Positions 35,007-43,529 of a stretch of DNA of 64,000 nucleotides are shown here, piece after piece. The stretch comes from Oscillospiraceae bacterium (lineage in GTDB: Bacteria; Bacillota; Clostridia; Oscillospirales; Oscillospiraceae), in assembly GCA_017455685.1 (NCBI GenBank), contig JAFSZH010000021.1, forward strand, positions 1-64,000. Reading direction: 5' to 3'. The stretch's first letter is position 1; each line of letters starts with the position of its first letter. Both the position numbers and the translations under genes were made by a program. The notes below the pieces were generated by a model. That model saw only the letters and a list, made by a program, of their open reading frames with translations. It did no database searches and had not been told where the DNA came from.

Positions 35007-36215
35007 ATGTACTGCACCAAAAGAATCAGCAACGATCTTGTCTGGGTCGGCGGGAATGACCGCCGCCTTGCCATGTTTGAGGGCGCGTATCAGGTGCCCC
35101 GGGGCGTTTCTTACAACGCGTATCTGCTCACCGATACGGAAACCGTGCTCTTCGACACGGTGGACAAGGCCGTGGAAAAAGTCTTCTTTGAGAATCTGGA
35201 GCACGAGCTTGCCGGGCGGAAGCTGGATTACGTGGTGGTCCATCACATGGAGCCGGACCACTCCGCCACGCTGGCGGAGCTGCTGCGGCGCTATCCCGAC
35301 GTCCGGGTGGTCTGCAACGCCAAGATCCTGGGCATGATCGCCCAGTTCACCCATCTGGAGCTGGGCGAGCGGGCCAAAGTGGTCAAGGAGGGCGACACGC
35401 TCTCTGCCGGCAGCCACGAGTTCAAGTTCCTCATGGCCCCCATGATCCACTGGCCGGAAGTCATGATGAGCTACGATCTGACCACGAAGACCCTCTTCTC
35501 CGCCGACGCCTTCGGCACCTTCGGCGCGCTCAACGGCGCCATCTTCGCCGATGAGGCCGACATCGATCGGGACTGGCTGGACGAGTACCGGCGGTACTAT
35601 ACCAACATCGTCGGCAAGTACGGCGCGCAGGTCCAGGCCTTCTTCCGCAAGGTGAAGGACACTCCCATCGAAATGATTTGCCCCCTCCACGGCTTCGTGT
35701 GGCGGAAGGATTTGGGATACGTGCTGGAAAAGTACAATCTCTGGAGCACCTATACCCCCGAGGTGCGCGGCGTGCTCATCGCCTATGCCTCCGTGTACGG
35801 CAACACGGAGAACGCCGCCGAGATCCTGGCCTCCAGGCTGCGGGAGAGGGGCGTGAAGGCAGATATGTACGACGTGTCCGTCACCCCCGGGGACGAGGTG
35901 CTGAGCCAGTGCTTCCGGTGGAGCCATCTGGTCTTCGCCGCCACTACCTATAATAACGGCATCTTCATCCGCATGGAGGAGCTGCTCCACGATCTGGTGA
36001 ACCACGCGCTGCAGAACCGGACCCTGGCCTTCGTTGAGAACGGCAGCTGGGCCCCCGCAAGCGGCAAGCTGATGCGGGAGCTGATGGGCACGCTGAAAGG
36101 CATGACCGTGCTGGATGAGACCCTCTCTCTCCGCTCCTCTCTGCGGGAGGATCAGCTCTCCCAGATCGACGCCATGGCTGAAGCGCTGGCCGCCTCTGTG
36201 GCCGGACAGGGCTGA
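35007..36215 (+). CDS. Class A flavodiiron protein (FprA-type flavoprotein)
   Basis: 402 residues. The N-terminal metallo-beta-lactamase-like domain (1-250) holds the diiron ligands HHMEPDHSA, the later FSADAFGTFG Asp and CPLHGFVWR His. The C-terminal flavodoxin domain (about 255-395) starts GVLIAYASVYGNTENAAEI, the FMN phosphate loop. These enzymes reduce oxygen or nitric oxide to harmless products in anaerobes. There is no fused rubredoxin, as usual for class A, so the electron donor is encoded elsewhere. AGGAGG precedes the ATG. Confidence 0.93.
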   Translation: MYCTKRISNDLVWVGGNDRRLAMFEGAYQVPRGVSYNAYLLTDTETVLFDTVDKAVEKVFFENLEHELAGRKLDYVVVHHMEPDHSATLAELLRRYPDVRVVCNAKILGMIAQFTHLELGERAKVVKEGDTLSAGSHEFKFLMAPMIHWPEVMMSYDLTTKTLFSADAFGTFGALNGAIFADEADIDRDWLDEYRRYYTNIVGKYGAQVQAFFRKVKDTPIEMICPLHGFVWRKDLGYVLEKYNLWSTYTPEVRGVLIAYASVYGNTENAAEILASRLRERGVKADMYDVSVTPGDEVLSQCFRWSHLVFAATTYNNGIFIRMEELLHDLVNHALQNRTLAFVENGSWAPASGKLMRELMGTLKGMTVLDETLSLRSSLREDQLSQIDAMAEALAASVAGQG

Positions 36216-36236
36216 CATACCGCGCTGACATATAAC

Positions 36237-36268
36237 GGCGGGGCCCTTGACGGGCTCCGCTGTTTTTT
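36237..36268 (+). terminator. Terminator of the flavodiiron gene
   Basis: The GCGGGGCCC / GGGCTCCGC stem, followed by TGTTTTTT. Confidence 0.82.
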
Positions 36269-36400
36269 GGAAGAAAATGGAAGGGTTTTGCGGCAAAAAA
36301 ACTTTAAGCCGAGGAAACCTTTTCTTCTCCCCTGCCGTCTATATGGCAGGAAGACAAATGCCGCGGACCCGCTCCGCTGTATTGAGGAGGTACATAACCT

Positions 36401-39400
36401 ATGAAAACGACTGTTCGTTCCGGGCTGAACCGGGCGCTGGCCCTGTGGCTGGCCGTTCTGCTGGCTCTCTCCGTGCTGCCCGTGGCCGCCCTGGCGGCGG
36501 ATTCGGCAGCCGGTTCCCAGGAGGAACTCTTCTCCGCCGTGGGTGAGGCCGAAGCCGGGGATACCGTCAAGCTCACCGCTTCCGTTGAGCTGACCGAGCC
36601 CCTGACCATTGATAAAAAGATCACCATCGAGCTGGGCGAGGGCGTGGTCCTCAGCGCGAAGTACGGCGTGGAGACCGCGGACCCCTTTGCCGCCGTGATT
36701 GTCAAGGCGCACGGCGAGCTGACCCTCACCGGCAGGGGAACCGTGCGCCCCGCCGAGGACGCCGACGAGGAGGCCGAGCACCGTACTTATGCCATCGTGA
36801 TGGAAGACGGCGCCAAACTCAAACTGGACGGCGAAGTCAACGTGACGGCCAAAAACGACGATGAGTCCTCTTATCTGATCTCCTATACCGGCAGCACCGC
36901 GCTGACGCTGAAAACCTCCGGCAGCCTTTCCGGCGGCGCCTGCGGCGTCAAGGCCGGGTCCTCCGTCAGCGGCAGCGTGACCGTGGACATGGCCGGGACC
37001 ATTTCCTCCGGCGTGGCCATGGATCTGGGCGGCACTCCCGCCGTCTCCATCGTCCGGGCCGATCTCCAGGGCCGGAGCGGCGGGCGGGCTCTCTCCTCCG
37101 AGTTGAAGTTCAACGCCATCATCGATCCCGCTCAGACCCATATCACCGCCGACGGCACGCTCTATACCACGGCCGATCTGGATCAGACTCCCCCCGCCGC
37201 CCTGCGGCTGGTGTTTGCCGCCGGGGCCACCCAGGACCCGGAGCCCGAACCTCCCCAGATCCTGCCTCCCGCCGCGCCCGCCGATCCCGCGTGGCAGGAC
37301 GCCACAGCCCGTTGGAGCGCCGTGGAGGACGCGGACGGCTATCAGCTGGAGCTCTATAAGGACGGCACCGCCGATGAAAACAAGCTGGGCGAGACCCCGT
37401 CCGTCAGCGGCACCGAAAAGGACCTGAGCTACGAGACCCGGTTCAACGGCAGTTACTATTTCCGTGTCCGGGCCGTAAAGGGCGAGCTCACCGGCGAATG
37501 GTCTGATTTCAGCGGCGCTTTTGAGAACATCGTCGTGATCACCATTTCCGCTCCCACGGATCTGGCCTGGGACGGCACCGCCGCCACCTGGCAGAGCGAC
37601 AATCCCTCCGCATCCTACAAGATCCAGCTCTACTATAACGGCGAAGCCTCCGGCGACCCCGTGGACTGCACCGCTCTTACCTGCGATCTCACCGACAGCA
37701 TCACCGCCGACGGCAGCTATACCTTTACCGTCCAGGCCATTCTGGGCGAATACTCCAGCGACTGGAGCGAGCAGAGCCCGGCCTACGTGAAGGAGACGCC
37801 CGTGGTCGTCCCCGTGCCCACGGATCTGGCCTGGGACGGTACCACCGCCACCTGGCAGGGCAGCGACGCTTCTTCCGGCTATAAAGTACAGCTTTACTTC
37901 AACGGCGAAGCCTCCGGCGACCCTGTGGACTGCGCCGCTCTCACTTATGATTTTACCGACAGCATCACTGCCGACGGAAGCTATACCTTCGCCGTCCGGG
38001 CCGTCCAGGGCGAGCACGCCAGCGACTGGAGCGAGCAGAGCCCGGCCTACGTGAAGGAGACGCCCCCCGCCGTCTTCACCGTGACGCTCACCGAGGGAAC
38101 GGGCTATTCCCTCGCTCCCGTCCACGGATCCAGCCTGACCGTGAACGCCGGCGCTGACTTCAACTTCACCGTGACCGTTGCAGCGGGCTACGTGAAGAGC
38201 GACGACTTTGCCGTGAAGACCAACGGCACGGCCCTCACCGCCGTCAACGGCGTTTACACCATCAGCGATATCCAGGCCAACCAGACCGTCACCGTAGAGG
38301 GCGTCACGTTGAAGCCTGCCGACCCCGAGCCCGAGCCTTTGGGCACGTCCTCGGATCTGGGCTGGAACGGGACCAAAGCCCTGTGGAGCAGCGTCCCCGG
38401 CGCGAAAAGTTACAGTCTGCAGCTCTACTTCAACGGTACCGCCGACGCCAACAAGTCCGGCAGCCCCATTGCCGTCACCGGCACCTCCTATGAGCTCTCC
38501 TCCGCCATGAATCAGGACGGCACCTGGTACTACAAGGTGCAGGCCCTGGACGGCGACCGCTCCGGCGACTGGTCCGCCGCCAGCACGGGACACCTGCGGG
38601 ACACCGTCGCCCCCACGGTGACCAGCTATCCCGAAACCAAGCGGGACAGCGAGACCCAGGCCAGCGTATACTTCTCCTCCAGCGAGGCGGGCAGCTTCTG
38701 GGCCTATCTGAGCACCAGCGGCACCGCTCCCGAGGTGGGGACCATCGTCAACGGCAAGGACCCCAACGGCAGCTGCAACGCCGGTGAAAAGAAAAAGATC
38801 ACCGTGACGCTCCAGAACAAGGACGCCATTTACCTCTACATCGTGGTGAAGGACAGAAGCGGCAACGCCAGCACGCCCCACCGCATCGCCATCAGCGCGT
38901 ACACGGCTCCGTCCGTTTCGCCCTCTCCTTCGCCCTCTGCCTCTCCTTCGCCCTCTCCCACGACCACTGCCGCCACCGTGACCTATACCGTCACGCTCAA
39001 CGGCGGCACCGGCTATACCATCGCCGCGGCCAACGGCTCCAAGTCCCCGGTGAACGCGGGCGGCTCCTTCAGCTTTACCGTGACCATCGCCAACAGCTAT
39101 TCCCGGGGCACCGGCTTCGCGGTCAAGGCCAACGGAGTGACGCTGGCTTCCAGCAACGGCGTCTACACCATCAGCAACATCAACGCCAACCAGAACGTGA
39201 CCGTCACGGGCGTGACCTACGTGCAGCCCCAGAGCAACCCGGTCAGCGTTCCCACCTCTCCCACCATTACCACCACCCTGCTGCCCTCGGCCTCCGTGGG
39301 CAAGGCCTACACCCAGCAGCTGGCGGCCAACGGCGGCGGCACCATCACCTGGTCCTACTCCGGCAACCTGCCCGCCGGGATGACCTTCTCCAACACGGGC

Positions 39401-40231
39401 CTGCTCTCCGGCACGCCCACGGCGGAGGGCTCCTACCGGCTGACGGTCAAGGCCTCCAACTCCACCGGCAGCGCCACCCGGCAGATGACCCTGGTGGTCA
39501 CCGGCGTCAGCTACAACGTGACTCAGGGCGCCAACGCCAGCTGGACATCCGGCAGCGAGGACGGTCTCACCTTCCGGGGCAACGGAAAGACCGGCTTCAC
39601 CGTGTCCATCGACGGCACTACCGTGCCCGAAAAAGACCTGACCTACTCCGAGGATAAGGCGTCCGTCACTGTCTCTCCGGATTACCTGGGATCTCTGACC
39701 ACCGGTTCGCACACTGTCACACTGGTATATCCTGACGGCAATGCCAAAGCCAAGTTCACCGTCAAGGGTCAGGAGCGCAGCGTGGCCGCCGCCATCACCG
39801 CCCAGCCCCAGAGCACCGAGGCCAACGAGGGCGACAACGTGACCTTCACCGTCACCGCGTCCGGCTCCGGCGTGCTGAAGTTCCAGTGGCAGGTGGACAA
39901 GAACGACGGTGCCGGCTGGACCGATATCGAGGGCGCCGACAAGGCCCTCTTCACCGTGGAGAAGATCACTCCCGAGCAGAGCGGCTGGAAATACCGCTGC
40001 GTGGTCACCAACAACGAGGGCAAGGCCGAGAGCAACGGCGCCACTCTTACCGTGAAGGAAGAGCTGGGCACCGTGACCGCCTCGCCCGAGCCGGAGACCC
40101 CCGCCAAAAAGCGCAGCATCGGACGCATCCTGCTGCCACTGCTGCTCATCGGCGCCGCCGGCGGCCTGGGCGGAGGGCTGTACTTCTACTTCCGCCGCCG
40201 CTCCGACAGCTTCGACGACTACGACGAATAA
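36401..40231 (+). CDS. Large multi-domain cell-surface protein (FN3/Ig-like), C-terminally membrane-anchored
   Basis: 1276 residues. Signal peptide 1 to about 33. Then, approximately: a beta-rich region like a right-handed helix (35-270); FN3-type modules at 290-385, 386-467 and 474-555; a module starting FTVTLTEGTGYSL (558-645); another FN3 (650-735); an Ig-like module (736-835); an SPSPSPSAS linker (837-856); a second TVTLNGGTGYTI module (858-945); an Ig-like domain with LPAGMTFSNTGLLSGTPT (955-1035); an X2-like module (1040-1125); and a Trp/Cys Ig domain with QPQSTEANEGDNVTF (1128-1220). A final helix IGRILLPLLLIGAAGGLGGG and tail YFRRRSDSFDDYDE anchor it. No catalytic or sortase (LPxTG) motif is seen. 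Probably an adhesin or surface scaffold. GGAGG lies ten bases before the ATG. Confidence 0.85.
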   Translation: MKTTVRSGLNRALALWLAVLLALSVLPVAALAADSAAGSQEELFSAVGEAEAGDTVKLTASVELTEPLTIDKKITIELGEGVVLSAKYGVETADPFAAVIVKAHGELTLTGRGTVRPAEDADEEAEHRTYAIVMEDGAKLKLDGEVNVTAKNDDESSYLISYTGSTALTLKTSGSLSGGACGVKAGSSVSGSVTVDMAGTISSGVAMDLGGTPAVSIVRADLQGRSGGRALSSELKFNAIIDPAQTHITADGTLYTTADLDQTPPAALRLVFAAGATQDPEPEPPQILPPAAPADPAWQDATARWSAVEDADGYQLELYKDGTADENKLGETPSVSGTEKDLSYETRFNGSYYFRVRAVKGELTGEWSDFSGAFENIVVITISAPTDLAWDGTAATWQSDNPSASYKIQLYYNGEASGDPVDCTALTCDLTDSITADGSYTFTVQAILGEYSSDWSEQSPAYVKETPVVVPVPTDLAWDGTTATWQGSDASSGYKVQLYFNGEASGDPVDCAALTYDFTDSITADGSYTFAVRAVQGEHASDWSEQSPAYVKETPPAVFTVTLTEGTGYSLAPVHGSSLTVNAGADFNFTVTVAAGYVKSDDFAVKTNGTALTAVNGVYTISDIQANQTVTVEGVTLKPADPEPEPLGTSSDLGWNGTKALWSSVPGAKSYSLQLYFNGTADANKSGSPIAVTGTSYELSSAMNQDGTWYYKVQALDGDRSGDWSAASTGHLRDTVAPTVTSYPETKRDSETQASVYFSSSEAGSFWAYLSTSGTAPEVGTIVNGKDPNGSCNAGEKKKITVTLQNKDAIYLYIVVKDRSGNASTPHRIAISAYTAPSVSPSPSPSASPSPSPTTTAATVTYTVTLNGGTGYTIAAANGSKSPVNAGGSFSFTVTIANSYSRGTGFAVKANGVTLASSNGVYTISNINANQNVTVTGVTYVQPQSNPVSVPTSPTITTTLLPSASVGKAYTQQLAANGGGTITWSYSGNLPAGMTFSNTGLLSGTPTAEGSYRLTVKASNSTGSATRQMTLVVTGVSYNVTQGANASWTSGSEDGLTFRGNGKTGFTVSIDGTTVPEKDLTYSEDKASVTVSPDYLGSLTTGSHTVTLVYPDGNAKAKFTVKGQERSVAAAITAQPQSTEANEGDNVTFTVTASGSGVLKFQWQVDKNDGAGWTDIEGADKALFTVEKITPEQSGWKYRCVVTNNEGKAESNGATLTVKEELGTVTASPEPETPAKKRSIGRILLPLLLIGAAGGLGGGLYFYFRRRSDSFDDYDE
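37553..38065 (+). repeat. Tandem near-identical 249-bp FN3-encoding repeat
   Basis: Two copies, 37553-37801 and 37817-38065, offset by 264 bp (88 codons), encode adjacent FN3 modules with nearly the same protein sequence (PTDLAWDGT...YVKETP). The DNA is also highly similar, implying recent duplication and a place where copy number may vary. Confidence 0.85.
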
Positions 40232-40247
40232 TCCCGAAAACATGATA

Positions 40248-40285
40248 AACCGGCTCGGTCCCGCAGGATCGAGCCGGTTTTTTCA
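40248..40285 (+). terminator. Terminator of the surface protein gene
   Basis: The stem AACCGGCTCG / CGAGCCGGTT, followed by TTTTTTC, between converging genes. Confidence 0.88.
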
Positions 40286-40293
40286 TATTCATT

Positions 40294-41475
40294 TTACGCG
40301 AAAATGGCTTCCTTGAACCGGTTTGCCTCCTCCTCCGAGGGGAAGCAGGCTAGGAACATATAATCTCCCATGTCCGTGGCCAGCGCCGGGTCCACCCGGC
40401 CCTCCTCCCGGATGCAGCCGGAGTAGCGCTCCAGCACCTGCTCCCGGGAGAGCGCATAGCTCCGGGCGTCTCGCCGTCCGGCGAAAGCGCAGATCTGATG
40501 GCCCTCCGCCGCCTTGTCCGTGGCGTCATAGGCGATCATGTCCGCCCAGATCTCGTACACGTCCGTGCTGTTGGCATAGTTCATCATGGTGGGGCCCATG
40601 CCGCCGCAGGGGCGCATGTTGACCTCCAGCGCCACGACCTGCCCTTTCTTTCCGATGTGTTGGTCGGAATTGAGCCGGAAAAACTCGAAGTGCACGAACC
40701 GGCTCCGGACGCCGAAGGCCTTCAGCGCCCCTCTTCCCGCGGTGCGGACGTCCTCGGGCAGCCTGTCCCGGATGTAAAACCAGCAGTTGCCCTGCTCGTT
40801 GACGATGTCCATGGGGCTGATGGGCGACACGTTTCCCGTCTCGAAAATCGGCTCTCCCCGGCTGTCGACGATGGCGTCGTAGGAGTTGATGGTGCCGTCG
40901 ATGAACTCCTCCATGATGTACACGTTGTCGTCCCGCCGGGCGAAAAACTGCTCCAGATCGTCGTCGCAGCCGATCTTGTAGGTGCTGACCGCCCCCACGC
41001 CGTTGTCCGGCTTGACGATGACAGGGTAACCCGTCCGGGCAATGAAGTCCCGGCAGCCTGCCATATCCTCCGCCATGTGCCAGCGGGCAACGGGAATGCC
41101 GGCCAGGGCATAGCGCTCCTTCATCCGGGACTTACATTTGACCCAGGGCATATCCTCCGGCTGGAAGCCGGTGGTGATGTTGAAATCCCGCCGCAGCGCA
41201 GCGTCCCGCTCCAGCCAGTATTCGTTGTTGGACTCCAGCCACTTGACGCGGCCGTATTTGTGGGTGAAAAACGCCACTGCCCGGTAGACCTGATCATAGC
41301 TTTCCAGCGTGTCCACCCGGTAGTATTCGTCCAGGCTGGAGCGCAGCTCCGGCGACAGAGCGTCGTAGGGGCAGTCTCCGATCCCCAGTACCCGCAGGCC
41401 GTTTTCCTTCAGGCGGCGGCAGAACTGCCAGTAGTTATCGGGGAAATTGGGGGAAATGAAAACGAAATTCTCCAT
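40294..41475 (-). CDS. ATP-grasp domain enzyme
   Basis: 393 residues. An N-terminal Rossmann-like region (FVFISPNFPDNYWQFCRRL) is followed by an ATP-grasp core: YPVIVKPDNGVGAVSTYKI (ATP-binding Lys and loop), VYIMEEFIDG, and VALEVNMRPCGG with the metal-binding Glu and Asn. Such enzymes form amide or ester bonds through acyl-phosphates. Substrate unknown. Last gene after the esterase (26 bp gap) and the threonine genes, so the ligated group may be an amino acid; that is speculative. Confidence 0.8.
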   Translation of the reverse strand: MENFVFISPNFPDNYWQFCRRLKENGLRVLGIGDCPYDALSPELRSSLDEYYRVDTLESYDQVYRAVAFFTHKYGRVKWLESNNEYWLERDAALRRDFNITTGFQPEDMPWVKCKSRMKERYALAGIPVARWHMAEDMAGCRDFIARTGYPVIVKPDNGVGAVSTYKIGCDDDLEQFFARRDDNVYIMEEFIDGTINSYDAIVDSRGEPIFETGNVSPISPMDIVNEQGNCWFYIRDRLPEDVRTAGRGALKAFGVRSRFVHFEFFRLNSDQHIGKKGQVVALEVNMRPCGGMGPTMMNYANSTDVYEIWADMIAYDATDKAAEGHQICAFAGRRDARSYALSREQVLERYSGCIREEGRVDPALATDMGDYMFLACFPSEEEANRFKEAIFA

Positions 41476-41501
41476 AAGCTCTCTCTTTCTTTCAGCAGGT
41501 C

Positions 41502-42275
41502 TCAGGGCAGTTCGTAGAACAGCGTGGGCAGGAAAAACTCCATCTGCCGCTCCCAGGAAGCCTCGGAGTGAAAACCTCCCGGCACCACCCGGTCCGTGAG
41601 CAGGACGCCCTTGCGGATCAGCTCGGAGGCGAAGGCGGCGTAGCGCTTTTTGGCCCGCTGGGAACGCATCTCCTGCTGGCCCAGGTCCATGTACAGCACC
41701 GTCTCGCCGACGTCGGCGCTGCGGATCAGCTCCGTCATCTCCCGGGAACAGAAGTCAAAGGCCGGAGACAGGGCCGCGCCCCGGGAGAAAACCTCGTTAT
41801 ACTCCATCAGGGCGTAGATGGTCATGAGCCCGCCCATGGAGCTGCCGCCGATGAAGGTGTGCTCCCGGTCCGGGAGCGTGGGGAAGTTTTCGTCGATATA
41901 AGGCTTGAACTGATTTACATAATAATTCATCGTCAGAGGGCCCCGGCCCTTGATGAAGCCCAGACGCCGCAAGGTCACGTCAAAGGGAGAATACTCCGAC
42001 AGCCGCCCGCCGCACTCGTCGGTCTCGGCGTGATGGCTGCACTCCACCCCCGCCACGATCAGCGGCACGTTGTGCTCCGTCAGGTAGTCCAGAAAGCCCC
42101 AGCTCTTGCCGTAGGTGGCGTCCTCGTCCCGGAAGAGATTCTGTCCGTCGAACATATACAGCACCGGGTAGCGTCTGTCGCTGCGGGTCAGGGCGGCGTC
42201 CGGCACGTAGATGCAGGCGTTCCGCTCCTCCTCCCCCGTCAGATCGGGGAGCGTCACGCTCCATTGCTGATACAT
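41502..42275 (-). CDS. Putative esterase, alpha/beta hydrolase (esterase D/Fes-like)
   Basis: 257 residues, no signal peptide. PVLYMFDGQNLFRDEDATYG and GGSSMGG (nucleophile Ser146) followed by a late His in VPGGFHSEASWERQM complete a likely catalytic triad of the putative-esterase family (relatives include S-formylglutathione hydrolase, Fes and feruloyl esterases). GAGGGA precedes the ATG. The adjacent ATP-grasp enzyme suggests paired making and breaking of one bond, or sequential steps. Confidence 0.83.
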   Translation of the reverse strand: MYQQWSVTLPDLTGEEERNACIYVPDAALTRSDRRYPVLYMFDGQNLFRDEDATYGKSWGFLDYLTEHNVPLIVAGVECSHHAETDECGGRLSEYSPFDVTLRRLGFIKGRGPLTMNYYVNQFKPYIDENFPTLPDREHTFIGGSSMGGLMTIYALMEYNEVFSRGAALSPAFDFCSREMTELIRSADVGETVLYMDLGQQEMRSQRAKKRYAAFASELIRKGVLLTDRVVPGGFHSEASWERQMEFFLPTLFYELP

Positions 42276-42308
42276 TGGCTGTTCCCTCTTTTCTTCGCTT
42301 TGGTCTTT

Positions 42309-43529
42309 TCAGCTCCGGCGTTCCAGAAGCCGGCCCATGAGCCGGAAGGCTTCGTCCTCCCGGTCCTTTGCGGCGGCGGCTTCCGCCTCGGTAAAGCGGC
42401 GGGGCGTCGTTTCCCGCTGCTCCCATGAGCGGTAAAGGGCAAAGGGCACCGCGTCCGCAGTGTGGACCCTTTTTTCCAGCGGCGTGGGGTGGTCCGGCAT
42501 GAGCAGCACAGACCAGTCCTCCCCGGAGGATTGGAGCCAGTCCAGCACCGGGCCGACGATCTTCCCGTCGATCTCCTCGATGGAGCGGATCTTTTCCGCC
42601 GCCCGTCCGTGGTGACCGCACTCGTCCGGGGCCTCCACGTGGATATACACGAACTCCGCCCCGCTCTCCAGCGCTTCGATGGCCCGGCGGCCTTTGGCGG
42701 CGTAATCGGTGTGCTCGTCCCCGGTGGCGCCGGGGACCGTCACGGCCTCCAGTCCGGCGCAGAGGCCGATGCCCCGCACCAGATCCACGGCGGAGATCAC
42801 CGCTCCGTTCTCTACGCCATACTTCTCCCGAAAAGACGCCAGGGCGGGACGGCGGCCCTCCCCCCAGAACCACACGCCGTTGGCGGGGAGCTTTCCCTCC
42901 GCCTTTCGACGCTGATTGACCGGATGATCGCGCAGACACGCATATGCTTTTTCCATCAGCTGCCGCAGCAGCTCGGCGTTGGCGCCCTCGGGCAGACAGT
43001 CACCCACCCGGCGGCCGGCGATCTCGTGGGGCTGGGCCAGCTTCGCGCCCGCCCGGGCGGAGCGCAGCACCAGACAGTGGCGGTAGCGAAAGCCCGTGAT
43101 CAGCTCTGCGCCGGAAAACGGGAGCTCACGGCGGAGAAAGGAAAGCAGCTCCTCCGCCTCCGGCTGGGTGATCTCCCCGCCGGAATAGTCCAGCATGACG
43201 CTGTCCGGGAAGCTGTCCGCCTCCGCGAGGGCCACCAGGTTGCAGCGGTATGCCGCGTCTTCCGCTCCCAGCCTGACGCCCATGCTCACCGCTTCCAGCG
43301 GCGAGCGGCCGGTATAGCAGGCCGCCGGGTCGTAGCCGAAGACGGACAGGTTCGCCGTATCGCTGCCGGGGAGCATTCCCTCCGGTACAGTCCTGGTCAG
43401 GCCGAAACGGCCCCTGGACGCCAGCTCGTCCATCCGGGGATGGCTCGCCAGCTCCAGCGGTGTCTTTCCTCCCAGGACGGCGCAGGGCTCGTCCGCCATG
43501 CCGTCGCCCAGGAATACCACGCTCTTCAT
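42309..43529 (-). CDS. Phosphoglycerate-mutase-like protein, proposed homoserine kinase
   Basis: 406 residues from the ATG at 43529, which overlaps the thrC stop (ATGA); a GTG four codons earlier is an alternative. KSVVFLGDGMADEP is the metal-binding start of the alkaline-phosphatase superfamily; GSDTANLSVFGYDP carries the Ser nucleophile, and HVEAPDECGHHG and LLMPDHPTP supply further metal ligands. It belongs to the archaeal-type independent phosphoglycerate mutase (ApgM) group. Bacterial members next to threonine genes have been proposed as homoserine kinases in genomes without ThrB. Coupling to thrC supports that here; phosphoglycerate mutase activity remains the alternative. Confidence 0.82.
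   Translation of the reverse strand: MKSVVFLGDGMADEPCAVLGGKTPLELASHPRMDELASRGRFGLTRTVPEGMLPGSDTANLSVFGYDPAACYTGRSPLEAVSMGVRLGAEDAAYRCNLVALAEADSFPDSVMLDYSGGEITQPEAEELLSFLRRELPFSGAELITGFRYRHCLVLRSARAGAKLAQPHEIAGRRVGDCLPEGANAELLRQLMEKAYACLRDHPVNQRRKAEGKLPANGVWFWGEGRRPALASFREKYGVENGAVISAVDLVRGIGLCAGLEAVTVPGATGDEHTDYAAKGRRAIEALESGAEFVYIHVEAPDECGHHGRAAEKIRSIEEIDGKIVGPVLDWLQSSGEDWSVLLMPDHPTPLEKRVHTADAVPFALYRSWEQRETTPRRFTEAEAAAAKDREDEAFRLMGRLLERRS

Noticed and set aside
37553..38065. Tandem repeat considered as a CRISPR-like array
   Set aside because: Only two 249-bp units in frame with FN3 modules; no spacers or cas genes.
36152..40243. A 1363-codon open frame antisense to the large surface protein gene
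   Set aside because: The GC-rich, repetitive coding strand leaves few stops in the antisense frame. Its translation is Gly/Val/Ala/His-rich with no domain, and it spans a promoter and a terminator of the real gene.
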